Shown here: positions 7,243-16,854 of the stretch, piece after piece | Layout of the letters: the number at the start of each line of letters is the position of its first letter | How positions within the stretch are numbered: position 1 is the first letter of the stretch | Origin: an uncultured Chloroflexota bacterium | GTDB taxonomy: Bacteria; Chloroflexota; Dehalococcoidia; UBA3495 | Length of the DNA: 59,266 nt | Assembly (NCBI GenBank): GCA_913052545.1 | Contig: CAJXEF010000001.1 | Span: 1 to 59,266, forward strand | Direction: 5' to 3' | Position numbers and translations under genes: made by a program | Notes under the pieces: generated by a model | What the model saw: the letters and a program-made list of their open reading frames with translations, nothing else | Told to the model about the DNA's origin: nothing | The model's database searches: none

Positions 7243-8673
7243 TTAGTTGCTGTTGACTGAAGGGACCAGGTGTAAACTGGGTGAAACTGTTTCATATGCC
7301 TGTGCAGCTCGAAATAGTAATGATTCCTCAAAGGGTCTGCCTATCAACTGTAATCCTATTGGCAGTCCCGTAGATGTCAATCCACATGGAACACTAATAG
7401 CAGGTAACCCGGTAGAGTTGGTTGGCGAAGTGTTTCTCGATATCAAGCCTGAACCCGGTCCTCGTACGGGATGCTCCTCCCCTCCCAGTGAAAATTTATC
7501 AGCGTCTATCCTCGGAGCAGGTACAGGGGCAGTCGGAGTAGCCAGTAGATCTATATCTTGGAACATCCTTGCGTGTTCCTCTTTTATAATTCGTTGTATT
7601 TTCATCGACTTAGAATAATCCCTGCCTAGCACAAACTGACCTGCTAGCGTTCTGTATAACACTGAAGGTCCGTAATCGTCGCGTTGAGTCTTAAGGTAAG
7701 GTTCATGCGCCACGATTCCGTCCGCCATTCCTGTAATTCTCATGGCAGCTGCATACTCCATGCTGGGTAAATTAACTTCGACAATCTCCGCGCCCAACTC
7801 CTCCAACGCAGTGACAGATCTACGCACTGCGGATTCTACTTCAGGATCAATTAAGTCAAAGTAATAATTAGTTGGGATGCCTATTTTCATCCCTCTTAAG
7901 CCTTGGTCTAAATATTCTGTATAATTCGGTACTGGTACGGGGACTGTGCTCGGGTCTAAGGGGTCGTGTTCAGCTAAGATTTGCAGCATCAAGGCACTAT
8001 CTGACACTGTGCGAGTCATAGGTCCAATGTGATCACCGTTATAGCTGGTGACCATTAATCCCCGTTGACTTACTCTTCCAAATGTTTGTTTGAGTCCCAC
8101 CACGCCGCAAAAAGTTCCCGGTAAACGGACTGAGCCTCCTAGGTCGGTTCCCAATGAGGCAAAGGTTATTCGAGCAGCAACGTTGGCTCCTCCGCCTCCG
8201 CTGGATCCCCCGGGGATGTGTTCTAGATGCCAAGGGTTATGAACGGCTCCGTAGTGCAAGTTATTCGATGTTACCCCGGCCGCGAATTCTTCGAGATTCT
8301 CCTTGCCCAGGATCACTGCCCCGGCGTTTTTGCAAAGGGTGACCACGTGAGCATCGTGTTTAGGTATGTGGTTGGTTAGGACCTTGGATCCCACGGTTGT
8401 ACGTATACCTTGGGTTTCAATGTTGTCCTTGATGCCGATGGGAATTCCGTGCAAAGGCCCCAAATATTCGCCGTTCATAATTTTTGATTCGGCAACGCGA
8501 GCTTGGGCCATCGCCTGTTGATCTAGTATGGTTATAAAGGAATTCAACTGGGGTTGTAGTTTCTCAGCAGCGGCTAGTGCAGCTTCAGTCAATTCTACCG
8601 GAGATATCTCTCTGTTCTTAATCCGGGGCGATATCTCGGAAATGGATAGGGCTAATAGATTAGACGCGTTCAT
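7243..8673 (-). CDS. amidase-signature enzyme (GatA/AtzE-like)
   Basis: 476 residues, full length for the amidase signature family. The catalytic triad elements are visible: the lysine in GIPIGIKDNIET (about residue 80), the cis-serine region PGGSSGGGGA (about 155) and the nucleophile serine in GTDLGGSVRLPG. Its start codon overlaps the end of the GatC-like gene by 14 bases, so the two are translationally coupled. Single amidases paired with a GatC-like subunit are known outside tRNA amidation (AtzE with AtzG). No GatB lies nearby, so hydrolysis of a small amide or carbamoyl compound is more likely than Gln-tRNA formation. Confidence 0.87.
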   Translation of the reverse strand: MNASNLLALSISEISPRIKNREISPVELTEAALAAAEKLQPQLNSFITILDQQAMAQARVAESKIMNGEYLGPLHGIPIGIKDNIETQGIRTTVGSKVLTNHIPKHDAHVVTLCKNAGAVILGKENLEEFAAGVTSNNLHYGAVHNPWHLEHIPGGSSGGGGANVAARITFASLGTDLGGSVRLPGTFCGVVGLKQTFGRVSQRGLMVTSYNGDHIGPMTRTVSDSALMLQILAEHDPLDPSTVPVPVPNYTEYLDQGLRGMKIGIPTNYYFDLIDPEVESAVRRSVTALEELGAEIVEVNLPSMEYAAAMRITGMADGIVAHEPYLKTQRDDYGPSVLYRTLAGQFVLGRDYSKSMKIQRIIKEEHARMFQDIDLLATPTAPVPAPRIDADKFSLGGEEHPVRGPGSGLISRNTSPTNSTGLPAISVPCGLTSTGLPIGLQLIGRPFEESLLFRAAQAYETVSPSLHLVPSVNSN

Positions 8674-8863
8674 CGCTTCCCCCTTCTTGAGGTCTATATA
8701 ATCTACCGGAAACCACCTCTGATAGATCTAGATCTTCTATAGAATTAACTGCGGTTAGATAGTTCTCTATTTCGGGAAGTATGAGATCAAGTTCGGAGTC
8801 CGATATATTTAGGACCTCGTAGTCCCGGATCATGGCTTTCAGAGTTTCTTTCGAAATTGGCAT
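8660..8863 (-). CDS. GatC/AtzG-like small amidase subunit
   Basis: 67 residues with the GatC-type layout: an N-terminal helical segment (ISDSELDLILPEIENYL) followed by a short extended tail ending in RLYRPQEGG, the part that wraps around the partner amidase in this family. It overlaps the amidase gene by 14 bases and precedes it in the same order as the AtzG-AtzE arrangement. AAGGAG precedes the ATG. The identification rests on size, pattern and coupling to the amidase, and not on any catalytic motif. Confidence 0.7.
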   Translation of the reverse strand: MPISKETLKAMIRDYEVLNISDSELDLILPEIENYLTAVNSIEDLDLSEVVSGRLYRPQEGGSDERV

Positions 8864-8926
8864 GGCTTAAATACTCCTTGCTGGTATACCTTCCTAAATT
8901 TTGTGTACGTACGAGTGCTATTCGAA

Positions 8927-10285
8927 TTATTTGGTGGTTAACAGATCTATGGCTATCGCTAGCATTATTTTAGTACTGCTGACGAGGCTTTTGATTCCTA
9001 TAGATTCATCAGTTCCGTGTACGTTGTTTAGGGCGGGGTTGTCGTCTGGGTGGGAACCGGTGAATCCGTAGGTTGTGGTTCCTAGTGGTCTGGTGAATCG
9101 GGAATCAGTGAATCCATTGCTTATGGCAGGGACCCATTGGATTTGATCCAGCCCAAGAGCTAAGGAGGTTGCATTTCGGATGCTATCAGCCAGTTGTGAC
9201 TCTGAGGGAGACGAGTTTGGTATCGCCATGTAGTCTATGTCAAATTCTACTCCTGGTATACCCTGTAGCACTTTGCCTAATTCGCTTTCTACGTAACTGT
9301 CGTCTTGATGCGGCAAAGTGCGTACATCACAAGTTAGCCTAATTGATTCTGGTACACTGTTAGACTTGATGCCCCCGTTCACCATAGTGGGGGTTAGAGT
9401 CATACGGGATAGCGCTTTTAGCATTGATGCGAACCGCGGGTTCTCAGGCTCTACTTCAGCGATTATTTCGTCTATATTTTCAGGAGACGCTTTATGTTCT
9501 ATCGCGAAATTAGATAGGTGTTCGAAAATACTTGTGGAAGTATCGCGCTCTGCCTGATACTCTTCTATTCGGCTTAAGACTTGGCTGAGACTGTAGAGTG
9601 CGTTTGTTCCTAACCATGGTAACGACGCATGGGCGCTTGATCCTTTCACGTCAATCTCTATTTGCAGACGACCTTTTTCTCCTATACCTAGAACATATGT
9701 TAAACCGCTTGGTGAATCTATGGGAGTACCCCCACCTTCATTGACCGCATAGGGAGCTTTTATCTTCTCTGGGTAATGTTCTGCTAGCCACCCAAAGCCA
9801 AAACGGCCCCCGTGTTCTTCATCGGCTCCGGATGCTAGGATCAAGCTTTTGTCTAATTTTATGTCGTTTCGTTTTAAGATTCTTACGGCCATTAATTGGG
9901 CAGTTAAAAGGCCTTTACAGTCCGAAGCGCCGCGACCGTATATTCGCTCGCCGGAAATGGTGGCGCTAAATGGAGGGAATCGCCATTTAGACTCGTCTTC
10001 TACGGGCACGACATCTAGATGCGACATGAACATGAGCCCAGCGTCAGAACTGCCACCTTCAACCCGTGCAATCAAATTCCCTCGACCCGGTGCTGATTCA
10101 ATAATTTCAGATGTTATACCCTCTAGCGATAGCCAATTATGTACGTAGTCGCATAGTGCGGTTTCGTTTCCTGTTGGCATCACCCCTGTGTTAACAGTGG
10201 GTATTTGAACCATGGATCGCTCGAGTTCTATTATTTCGTCTCTCAATGAATCTACTTGGGAAAATAGGCTATCGTAGTTCTGCAT
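8927..10285 (-). CDS. M20-family metallohydrolase (ArgE/DapE/CPG2 type)
   Basis: About 452 residues with the complete di-zinc M20 signature: SHLDVV with the first His and Asp, GRGASDCKG with the bridging Asp, GADEEHGG with the Glu pair, and a late NVHGTDE carrying the last His. The inserted dimerisation domain lies at about residues 200-320. The family cleaves amide or peptide bonds in N-acyl amino acids, dipeptides and ureides such as allantoate. I chose the ATG at 10285, nine bases after GAGG; the in-frame ATG at 10294 abuts that site. It is the first gene of the amide-hydrolase run. Confidence 0.87.
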   Translation of the reverse strand: MQNYDSLFSQVDSLRDEIIELERSMVQIPTVNTGVMPTGNETALCDYVHNWLSLEGITSEIIESAPGRGNLIARVEGGSSDAGLMFMSHLDVVPVEDESKWRFPPFSATISGERIYGRGASDCKGLLTAQLMAVRILKRNDIKLDKSLILASGADEEHGGRFGFGWLAEHYPEKIKAPYAVNEGGGTPIDSPSGLTYVLGIGEKGRLQIEIDVKGSSAHASLPWLGTNALYSLSQVLSRIEEYQAERDTSTSIFEHLSNFAIEHKASPENIDEIIAEVEPENPRFASMLKALSRMTLTPTMVNGGIKSNSVPESIRLTCDVRTLPHQDDSYVESELGKVLQGIPGVEFDIDYMAIPNSSPSESQLADSIRNATSLALGLDQIQWVPAISNGFTDSRFTRPLGTTTYGFTGSHPDDNPALNNVHGTDESIGIKSLVSSTKIMLAIAIDLLTTK

Positions 10286-10294
10286 AGTTAACAT

Positions 10295-10592
10295 CCTCGA
10301 TTTTGTTGGTTAACGCATATTAACAATATCGGAACACATATGGGTTAGTAGGCTGAATAATCGATGATAAAAATTACTTTATTTATGGATTATACTCATG
10401 ATTTCCGATATGCCAATATCAAACGATAGTGTGAGAAGATTTGTGGATATTTAAGACCGTTCCCCATACGCTAGCAGATAAATATACAGTGTCAGATTCC
10501 GGTGGGTATATTTAATATTCTTGCGGACTAAATAACAATATAGTTAAATTAAAACTCGTTGAAATTTACTACGCTAAAATTGAGGATTCAAT
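10295..10592. promoter_or_regulatory. divergent intergenic region
   Basis: 298 AT-rich bases between the start of the M20 gene (minus) and the OYE gene (plus), so promoters for both directions must lie here. I cannot single out convincing -35/-10 pairs by eye, and I see no strong operator-like palindrome or riboswitch fold. Confidence 0.45.
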
Positions 10593-11687
10593 ATGAGTAG
10601 ACTATTTTCTCCCTTGATCATACGGGGCGAAACTATACCCAACCGGGTTTTTGTTTCTCCGATGTGCCAATATTCCTGTGAAGATATGAATGGTAACTTT
10701 TCTCCTTGGCATGTGGTTCATTTAGGATCACGAGCAGTCGGTGGGGCTGGCCTGGTTATGGCCGAGGCGACGGCTGTGCAACCTGAAGGACGTATATCCC
10801 CGTGGGATACAGGCATCTGGTCTGACGATCAGATTGAACCACTTAACAGGGTTGTCGAAGCTATCTCTACAAATGGTTCGATTCCAGCCATTCAATTGGC
10901 CCATGCAGGGAGGAAAGCATCACATGATAGACCGTGGAACGGCGGGGGATTTCTTGATCCATCTCATTCAGGTTGGCAACCAGTCGGCGTTAGTCCTATT
11001 CCATTCAATGAAGACTCAGCCATCCCTACCGAACTTACAGGGGAACAAATAAGTGTTGTCATATCTGCTTTTGCTGATGCGGCGAAGCGTTCAGTAAAAG
11101 CAGGCATGAAGGTTATCGAATTACACATGGCCCACGGTTATCTAGGTTGTTCATTTTTATCCCCTTTATCTAACAAAAGGCTAGACAAGTACGGAGGAGG
11201 TTTGGAGAACCGTTCTAGGTTCTGTCTTGAGGTTAGTCAAGCAGTTAGATCGGTTATTCCGGAGAGTATGCCGCTCTTCGTCAGAGTATCTGCAACAGAA
11301 TACATTCAAGGCGGGTGGGATTTAGATGAATGTGTACAGTTTTGTGAATGGTTGGGGAATGAAGGAGTAGATTTAATAGATTGTTCGTCCGGGGGTAATT
11401 CATCAGCACAGAAGCTCAATCCCTATCCCGGATATCAGGTGGGATTTTCTGAACGAATTAAAGATCAAACAAATCTGTTGACTGGTGCAGTTGGTTTGAT
11501 AACAGAGCCTGTCCAAGCGGAAAACATTTTGGCAGAATCGAAAGCAGATGCGATTTTGTTGGCAAGAGAGTTGTTACGAAATCCCTACTGGCCAATCCAT
11601 GCTCGTGAAGAATTGGATGGGGAAATTGGATGGCCTTCTCAATATCTACGTGGACGAGAGTTACAACAGCTATTAGGACGAGGCTGA
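10593..11687 (+). CDS. NADH:flavin oxidoreductase, old yellow enzyme family (YqjM/NamA type)
   Basis: 364 residues, a TIM-barrel FMN enzyme. Markers of the YqjM-like subgroup are visible: SPMCQYS with its Cys near residue 26, QLAHAGRKA in the middle, and LHMAHGYLGCSFLSPLSN carrying the paired substrate-binding histidines. The C-terminus has the ARELLRNPYWP phosphate and dimer region. The family reduces activated C=C bonds of enones and maleimides with NAD(P)H. GAGGATTCAAT precedes the ATG. It opens a plus-strand trio with an enolase-superfamily gene and an alcohol dehydrogenase. Confidence 0.9.
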   Translation: MSRLFSPLIIRGETIPNRVFVSPMCQYSCEDMNGNFSPWHVVHLGSRAVGGAGLVMAEATAVQPEGRISPWDTGIWSDDQIEPLNRVVEAISTNGSIPAIQLAHAGRKASHDRPWNGGGFLDPSHSGWQPVGVSPIPFNEDSAIPTELTGEQISVVISAFADAAKRSVKAGMKVIELHMAHGYLGCSFLSPLSNKRLDKYGGGLENRSRFCLEVSQAVRSVIPESMPLFVRVSATEYIQGGWDLDECVQFCEWLGNEGVDLIDCSSGGNSSAQKLNPYPGYQVGFSERIKDQTNLLTGAVGLITEPVQAENILAESKADAILLARELLRNPYWPIHAREELDGEIGWPSQYLRGRELQQLLGRG

Positions 11688-11802
11688 GGTGGTGGCCTAA
11701 AAGACCATTGTTATCAGGAACCTGAGAGCGCTTCAAATTTAATTATCGGCCGCTTATTATAGAACATGGTCTCCTTAGTCTTAGGGATCGGAAATACAGA
11801 TT

Positions 11803-12942
11803 TTGAAAGAACTATCGAGCTTAAAAAACATTACATTCCATTCAATAAAGGTGACTGAACGTACTGAATGGTCGTTCGTTGAGATTTTTAATGGTGACCA
11901 TAGATGTACGGTCGAGATCACCAGTGGCTCGGATACTAAGCTGGTGGTTCAACTTTTTACTGAGTTGTTTGATTTAGTCAAGGCAAAAGGGGTTAAGGAC
12001 GGATCACAGGTCGAGGTGGTTGCCTCATTGACCACTAATCAATTGCAACAGAATCAACCATTGGCGATTGCTGTCAGCGCCTTACGTACCGGCTTAATCA
12101 TGTTAGCTGCACAGGCTAAGTCCATGACATTAACCGAATATCTGGGTGGCGAATCCAAGCTTAATGTACCATTATATGCGAATATAAATCGTTGCCTACT
12201 TGGTGATCGCCGGACACCCAGGGATTTTGGTAATGCTGCTGAACGTGCAGCTACCGACGGTTTTAGAGTGATCAAATGTGCTCCATTTGATGATATTGTA
12301 GCTGGTCAATCTTCCTCTGATCTGTTAAATGCTGCCCAAGCGGGTATAGATAGAGTCAAGTCCGTAAGATCAGCTATAGGACCAGAATTGGGCTTGTTGG
12401 TAGATTGTCATAGTTGCTTTGATGAAAAAACTGCTATCGATGTTGCAGTCAAGCTTGCAGACTTTAAAATAAATTGGTATGAAGAACCGCTTCCTCCGAT
12501 TACCGGACAGGCTGAACTCGCCAGGATTGCTTCTCGAATCGGTACACCTTTAGCTGGTGGGGAACGTGGCTACGGAACTAAGTTCTTCGTTGATCTTCTA
12601 AGTGGTGGCTCTGTCAATATTGTTATGCCTGATGTTAAATTTTGTGGTGGGGTCGGCGAGGCCAAACGGATTGCGGAAGCTATCATATTTAAGCATGGCA
12701 GGGTGTCATTACACTCTCCATCTGGTCCGGTTTCTCAATTGGCGAGTGCGGCAGTTACAGCAGCAGTTGCCGGATCTTCATTGTTAGAACATGCGGTGTA
12801 TGAAGCTCCGTGGCGTTCTGATGTTCTAACCCCACCCGAACGTATAGAAAAGGGGTTGTTCTGGTTCCCGGATACGAAGAATTCTGACGTGGTTTTGAAT
12901 AGAGAGTTAGTAATCAAGCGTGGCAGATCATGGACCAGCTGA
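11803..12942 (+). CDS. enolase-superfamily enzyme (mandelate racemase/muconate lactonizing type)
   Basis: About 379 residues with an N-terminal capping domain and a C-terminal barrel. Metal ligands can be read in order: Asp in LLVDCHS, Glu in WYEEPLPP and Glu in AGGERGYG. The late SLHSPSGPV carries the acid/base His typical of sugar-acid dehydratases of the mandelate racemase group. A lysine base is in RVIKCAPFD, although the usual KxK is not complete. The predicted start is a TTG (11803) without a close Shine-Dalgarno sequence, so the N-terminus is uncertain. Dehydration or racemisation of an aldonic-type acid is likely; the substrate is unknown. Confidence 0.82.
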   Translation: MKELSSLKNITFHSIKVTERTEWSFVEIFNGDHRCTVEITSGSDTKLVVQLFTELFDLVKAKGVKDGSQVEVVASLTTNQLQQNQPLAIAVSALRTGLIMLAAQAKSMTLTEYLGGESKLNVPLYANINRCLLGDRRTPRDFGNAAERAATDGFRVIKCAPFDDIVAGQSSSDLLNAAQAGIDRVKSVRSAIGPELGLLVDCHSCFDEKTAIDVAVKLADFKINWYEEPLPPITGQAELARIASRIGTPLAGGERGYGTKFFVDLLSGGSVNIVMPDVKFCGGVGEAKRIAEAIIFKHGRVSLHSPSGPVSQLASAAVTAAVAGSSLLEHAVYEAPWRSDVLTPPERIEKGLFWFPDTKNSDVVLNRELVIKRGRSWTS

Positions 12943-13023
12943 TCAGAAATCTCGAACCAATACAGGATTAGTTTTTAACGTAAGACCCGGTTGAATTTGG
13001 TTTAGATTTAATGGGGGACAATT

Positions 13024-14040
13024 ATGCGTGGTGTGATTTTTGAAGGGAATAGAAAGGCATCGATTAGGGAATTCCCAGAGCCGAAAGCGGGTCCTGGGGA
13101 AGCTGTTATCCAAATTAAGGCATCTGGATTGTGCGGTACAGATTTGCATCGTTATAGAGGTGAGGATCCGGTAATGATGATTACCGGGCATGAACCATGT
13201 GGTGTGGTTGCGGAATTGGGTATGGGCTCTCCTTCCAGTCTGAAAGTTGGGGACAGAGTCATGTGCCATCATTATGCTGGTTGCGGAATTTGTGAAATTT
13301 GTTCCATGGGGTATGAACAATTATGCCCAAGTGGTCATGTTACTTACGGTGGCGGAACCGGTCATGGCGCTAATGCGGACTATATTCTAGTTCCATCTCG
13401 AACTCTAGTTCATTTACACGATTCTTTATCTTTTGAAGAAGGTGCCGCTATTTCATGCGGGACAGGAACTGCGTGGAACGGTTTGCAGAAGATGAACATA
13501 TCAGGGCGAGATACCGTAGTGGTGTTTGGGCAGGGGCCAGTTGGCCTGAGCGGAACCCTTTCAGCTAAGGCTATGGGTGCTAGAGTGATAGGAGTTGATG
13601 TTGTACCGGAGCGACTGTCTCTCGCCAAGGAGTTGGGAGCCGATCATGTTATCAACGCTAGTGATGATGATCCAGTAGAAGCGATTTTAGACATGACGAG
13701 TGGATTAGGTAGTACAGCTTCTTTAGAGACTTCAGGGGATACTACTGCTCGGCAGCAAGTACTTCGATGTCTAGCACCATTTGGTCGATGTTGTTACGTG
13801 GGTGTTGGAGGGCCGGCAGAAATAGATTTTAATCGTGATGTCATATTCAAAGTAGTCACGATATTCGGTTCTTGGACATTCAGCAAAGCTGAATTAATCG
13901 AAATATCCAGATTTTTCGCAGAGACCGGCGCACCCCTTAGCAAACTTATAACCCACAGGTATTCGCTGGATCAAGCCGAAGAAGCCTTTAAAGAATTCGA
14001 TAGCTCGACGACTGGCAAATGCGTTTTTGTAATGAAGTAA
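13024..14040 (+). CDS. zinc-dependent alcohol dehydrogenase (MDR family)
   Basis: 338 residues with a complete medium-chain dehydrogenase set: catalytic-zinc Cys in GLCGTDLH (about 38), His-Glu in GHEPCG (about 60), the four structural-zinc cysteines in CGICEICSMGYEQLC (about 85-100), and the Rossmann motif GQGPVGL (about 170). It resembles sorbitol/threonine-type dehydrogenases that oxidise polyol or sugar-acid hydroxyls with NAD(P). GGGGGA precedes the ATG. Following the enolase-superfamily gene by about 80 bases, it may oxidise the same or a related sugar acid. Confidence 0.9.
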   Translation: MRGVIFEGNRKASIREFPEPKAGPGEAVIQIKASGLCGTDLHRYRGEDPVMMITGHEPCGVVAELGMGSPSSLKVGDRVMCHHYAGCGICEICSMGYEQLCPSGHVTYGGGTGHGANADYILVPSRTLVHLHDSLSFEEGAAISCGTGTAWNGLQKMNISGRDTVVVFGQGPVGLSGTLSAKAMGARVIGVDVVPERLSLAKELGADHVINASDDDPVEAILDMTSGLGSTASLETSGDTTARQQVLRCLAPFGRCCYVGVGGPAEIDFNRDVIFKVVTIFGSWTFSKAELIEISRFFAETGAPLSKLITHRYSLDQAEEAFKEFDSSTTGKCVFVMK

Positions 14041-14062
14041 CTAGAAACTACTAGTTATTTCA
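14038..14062 (+). terminator. short hairpin at stop codon, weak terminator candidate
   Basis: TAACTAG (14038-14044, including the stop codon) and CTAGTTA (14051-14057) are perfect 7-base complements around a six-base loop, followed by TTTCATT. The stem is AT-rich and the T tract short, so termination would be weak. Confidence 0.35.
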
Positions 14063-14193
14063 TTAGGCCTATCCGACATGCTTTGGTGGGTAACGACATA
14101 TCGGTGAGGTGATTAACTCGCTAAACTCTGTAGCTTAATGTTTTTTGCTATAAATGTCAGATTCTCAAAGTGGGCCCTCATCACAGTAACGGG

Positions 14194-15165
14194 TTATTTG
14201 AAATCAGGCATTACCTCGTTAGCGAATCTCTGTAAAGTTTTGATACCACCAGGGCTATTGACCAATATGTATTCAACTCCAACATCCTTTAACACCTGGA
14301 GCTTGGCTGCGATTTCTTCAGGTGGCCCATATAGTGTTCCTGCCGCGGCGGCCTCCTCGGTATCTTCAAACCCAGACCGGCGTGCTAGCTCTTGAGTTCT
14401 CCGACGAGCTCCCATGCGATTAGTAATAGCTTCTTCGTATTCCTTTTTGGAGTCTAGGATGTTGATTGATCTGGCTACTGCAACACTTTTAGGGTCAAAT
14501 ACTCTGCCCAGGTTCTCCACTTCATCCTTATAAAGAGCTATTTCTTCACTAATTTGTTCAATGGAGTCAAATTGTCCAAGTAACATGTTGAACCCATTGG
14601 AAGCCACTTGTTTAATGGATCGTGGGCTGCCGGCGCCCATCCAAATTGGTGGATGTGGTAACTGAGAACTCGTTGGTTCGACTATCACATCGTTATATTG
14701 CCAATAAGTACCCTTGTGAGACCATGGTGAGTCGGAAGTCCAGGATTTAGTCATTACATTGAGACATTCTTCGAACCTTTCATCAGCTTCTTCGATAGAA
14801 ACACAGAATCCGTCGAATTCACTCAATCTGTAACCTTTGCCTATACCGACATCAACACGTCCTTCGGATAACAAATCGAGCGTAGCAATCTGTTCAGCTA
14901 GCAAGACTGGATTATGCCAGGGCAATACGAGTACTGCCGTACCGAGGCGTAATCTTTTGGTTCTCGAACCTATCCAGGTTAGTAAATTTAAGGTAGCCGA
15001 TACTTGTCCAAATCCGGTAAAGTGATGCTCAACTAGGAAAGTACTCGTGTAGCCTAGTTGTTCTGCTTCAACGTTCCTATCTACGAACTCCCGAAAACCT
15101 GCCCCGCTGTCGTCACTGGGGCCTCCCCGTTTTGCTTGCGCGCTGCCAAACATTCCGAACTGCAT
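14194..15165 (-). CDS. LLM-class flavin-dependent oxidoreductase
   Basis: 323 residues, a luciferase-like TIM barrel. Recognisable elements are TSTFLVEHHFTGFG (about residue 40), LRLGTAVLVLPWHNP, the signature LLSEGRVDVGIGKGYR (about 105) and PPIWMGAGSP (about 180). Members use reduced FMN or F420 for monooxygenation or hydride transfer, and the sequence does not settle which. It is divergent from the FAD-linked oxidase region in function but lies on the same strand, about 90 bases downstream of that gene. It is one of four LLM genes in the window. Confidence 0.88.
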   Translation of the reverse strand: MQFGMFGSAQAKRGGPSDDSGAGFREFVDRNVEAEQLGYTSTFLVEHHFTGFGQVSATLNLLTWIGSRTKRLRLGTAVLVLPWHNPVLLAEQIATLDLLSEGRVDVGIGKGYRLSEFDGFCVSIEEADERFEECLNVMTKSWTSDSPWSHKGTYWQYNDVIVEPTSSQLPHPPIWMGAGSPRSIKQVASNGFNMLLGQFDSIEQISEEIALYKDEVENLGRVFDPKSVAVARSINILDSKKEYEEAITNRMGARRRTQELARRSGFEDTEEAAAAGTLYGPPEEIAAKLQVLKDVGVEYILVNSPGGIKTLQRFANEVMPDFK

Positions 15166-15255
15166 TGGGTCTCCTTGATTTATCTGGTTTAATTGAAGGG
15201 ATCTATATTATATCTTTTCTATCTGACCACCGGGAATAAGTAGCAAGGGGCTTAT

Positions 15256-16854
15256 TTAGGGATCAATCAATATCCCTGAATTGAGAATCCCGTTTGGATC
15301 TAGTGTTTGTTTTATCTGTTTCAGAGATTGTGCAAATAAGTCAGGTCTTTGTTTATCGTACCAATGGCGATGTACTCTCCCGACTGCGTGATGGTGTGTG
15401 ATCGTCCCTCCTGTTGAGATTATAGCTTCGGAAGCGGCCTGTTTAATCTCTTTATGAATTTGTAATTCTGATCCCTTTCTCCCTAAACCTTCAAACGTGA
15501 AGTAAGGGGCTGGTCCATCAGGATACACGTGAGTAAACCGGCATGTGACCCGACCACCACCACAGAGGTCCGTGAGAGATTTATTGAGAGATTGTCGGAC
15601 CGTTTGCTCTAATTCTTGCCATTTGTCCCATGTAATAGCCGTTTCCAAAGTTTCTGCTACGATACCTAGTCCCATGGTCAGGTTTCTATCGTAGGGAGCT
15701 CTAAGGAACGAATTTCTCCATTCTCCTACGTTTCCCTGTCGTCCTGTGGATGATCCGGATCCGTCGGATATACGAATATCTGAATCGTCAATTGTTCCTC
15801 CTGCTTGACGAGCTAACACAATAGCCTCTCTCATGGGATCTTGTTGAGGTATATCTGATGATTCAAAACCTATCACTAATAAAGCGTGTGTCCCATCTAG
15901 TCCAGCGGCCTCAGAAGCTTCGTTAGGGTCAAGCAGCCGACAATTGGCCGGCCATAATTTAGACTGTGCTATTAGCCTAGAAGCTTCTGCTCCTGCTTCA
16001 AAAGAAGAGAATATTACGCCAGCTGAAGCTCGGAATCTAGGCCTAGCTTGTACACGCATCCAGGCTTCCGTAATTATGCCAAATATACCCTCGCTTCCAA
16101 TCATGATCCTGTCAGGACTGGGTCCTGCACCACTACCAGGTAGCCTCCGTGATTCCCAGATCCCAGTAGGTGTAATAGCCCTGATGGATTCAACAAAATC
16201 ATCTATGTGAGTATGGTTAGTCGCATAATGGCCGCCTGAACGCGTAGCTATCCAGCCGCCCAATGTAGAATATTCATAGCTTTGTGGGAAATGCCTCAGG
16301 GTGAAATTATAAGGACGTAACTGAGCATCTAAAGCAGGACCATAGATGCCAGATTGAATCCTCGCCGCACGAGAAATCTCGTCGACTTCTAGGAGGCGGT
16401 TTAATTGGCTCAGATCTATAGTTACAATACCCTTGGAATCCTCGGGCGGTTCTACACCACCTACGACACTACTACCTCCACCGTAAGGAATGGCTGAATA
16501 GCTGTGGGTAGAACACCAGTCTAATAATGCGATAATGTCCTTCTCATCTCTCGGGTAGGCGACTAAATCCGTGGGGTTAGGGAAATCTAGATTAAATGCT
16601 CTTATGCGGTCTTCGTAGTTTCTTCCATAAGTATGTGAGGCTCTTTCATGCGCATCTGTAGTACATATAGAACTGAGGGACTTTGGAGGCTTAATACGTG
16701 ACGGCCTTAAATTTAAATCATTGGCGCTTGGGTTTGGGATGATTTCTAGTGGGACACCGTAGGTAATTGATAGCCTCTGTGCGGCTTTTTTCTTGGCTTG
16801 TAGATTGGGTTCATCTGTCTCCATGCCCCATGCCCAAAAACTTCGTTTAGCCAT
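15256..16854 (-). CDS. FAD-binding oxidase, AGPS/glycolate-oxidase-D-like
   Basis: 532 residues of the FAD_binding_4 plus FAD-oxidase C type. The FAD site includes PYGGGSSVVGG (about residue 135), TLGGWIATRSGG (about 220) and GSEGIFGI (about 280). The C-terminal half ends with THHHAVGRVHRHWY, a histidine-rich active-site segment typical of alkyl-dihydroxyacetonephosphate synthase relatives, and LDPNGILNSG. Such enzymes may be hydroxyacid dehydrogenases or lyase-type synthases; bacterial AGPS-like proteins often oxidise 2-hydroxyacids or phenols. AAGGA precedes the ATG. Confidence 0.88.
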   Translation of the reverse strand: MAKRSFWAWGMETDEPNLQAKKKAAQRLSITYGVPLEIIPNPSANDLNLRPSRIKPPKSLSSICTTDAHERASHTYGRNYEDRIRAFNLDFPNPTDLVAYPRDEKDIIALLDWCSTHSYSAIPYGGGSSVVGGVEPPEDSKGIVTIDLSQLNRLLEVDEISRAARIQSGIYGPALDAQLRPYNFTLRHFPQSYEYSTLGGWIATRSGGHYATNHTHIDDFVESIRAITPTGIWESRRLPGSGAGPSPDRIMIGSEGIFGIITEAWMRVQARPRFRASAGVIFSSFEAGAEASRLIAQSKLWPANCRLLDPNEASEAAGLDGTHALLVIGFESSDIPQQDPMREAIVLARQAGGTIDDSDIRISDGSGSSTGRQGNVGEWRNSFLRAPYDRNLTMGLGIVAETLETAITWDKWQELEQTVRQSLNKSLTDLCGGGRVTCRFTHVYPDGPAPYFTFEGLGRKGSELQIHKEIKQAASEAIISTGGTITHHHAVGRVHRHWYDKQRPDLFAQSLKQIKQTLDPNGILNSGILIDP

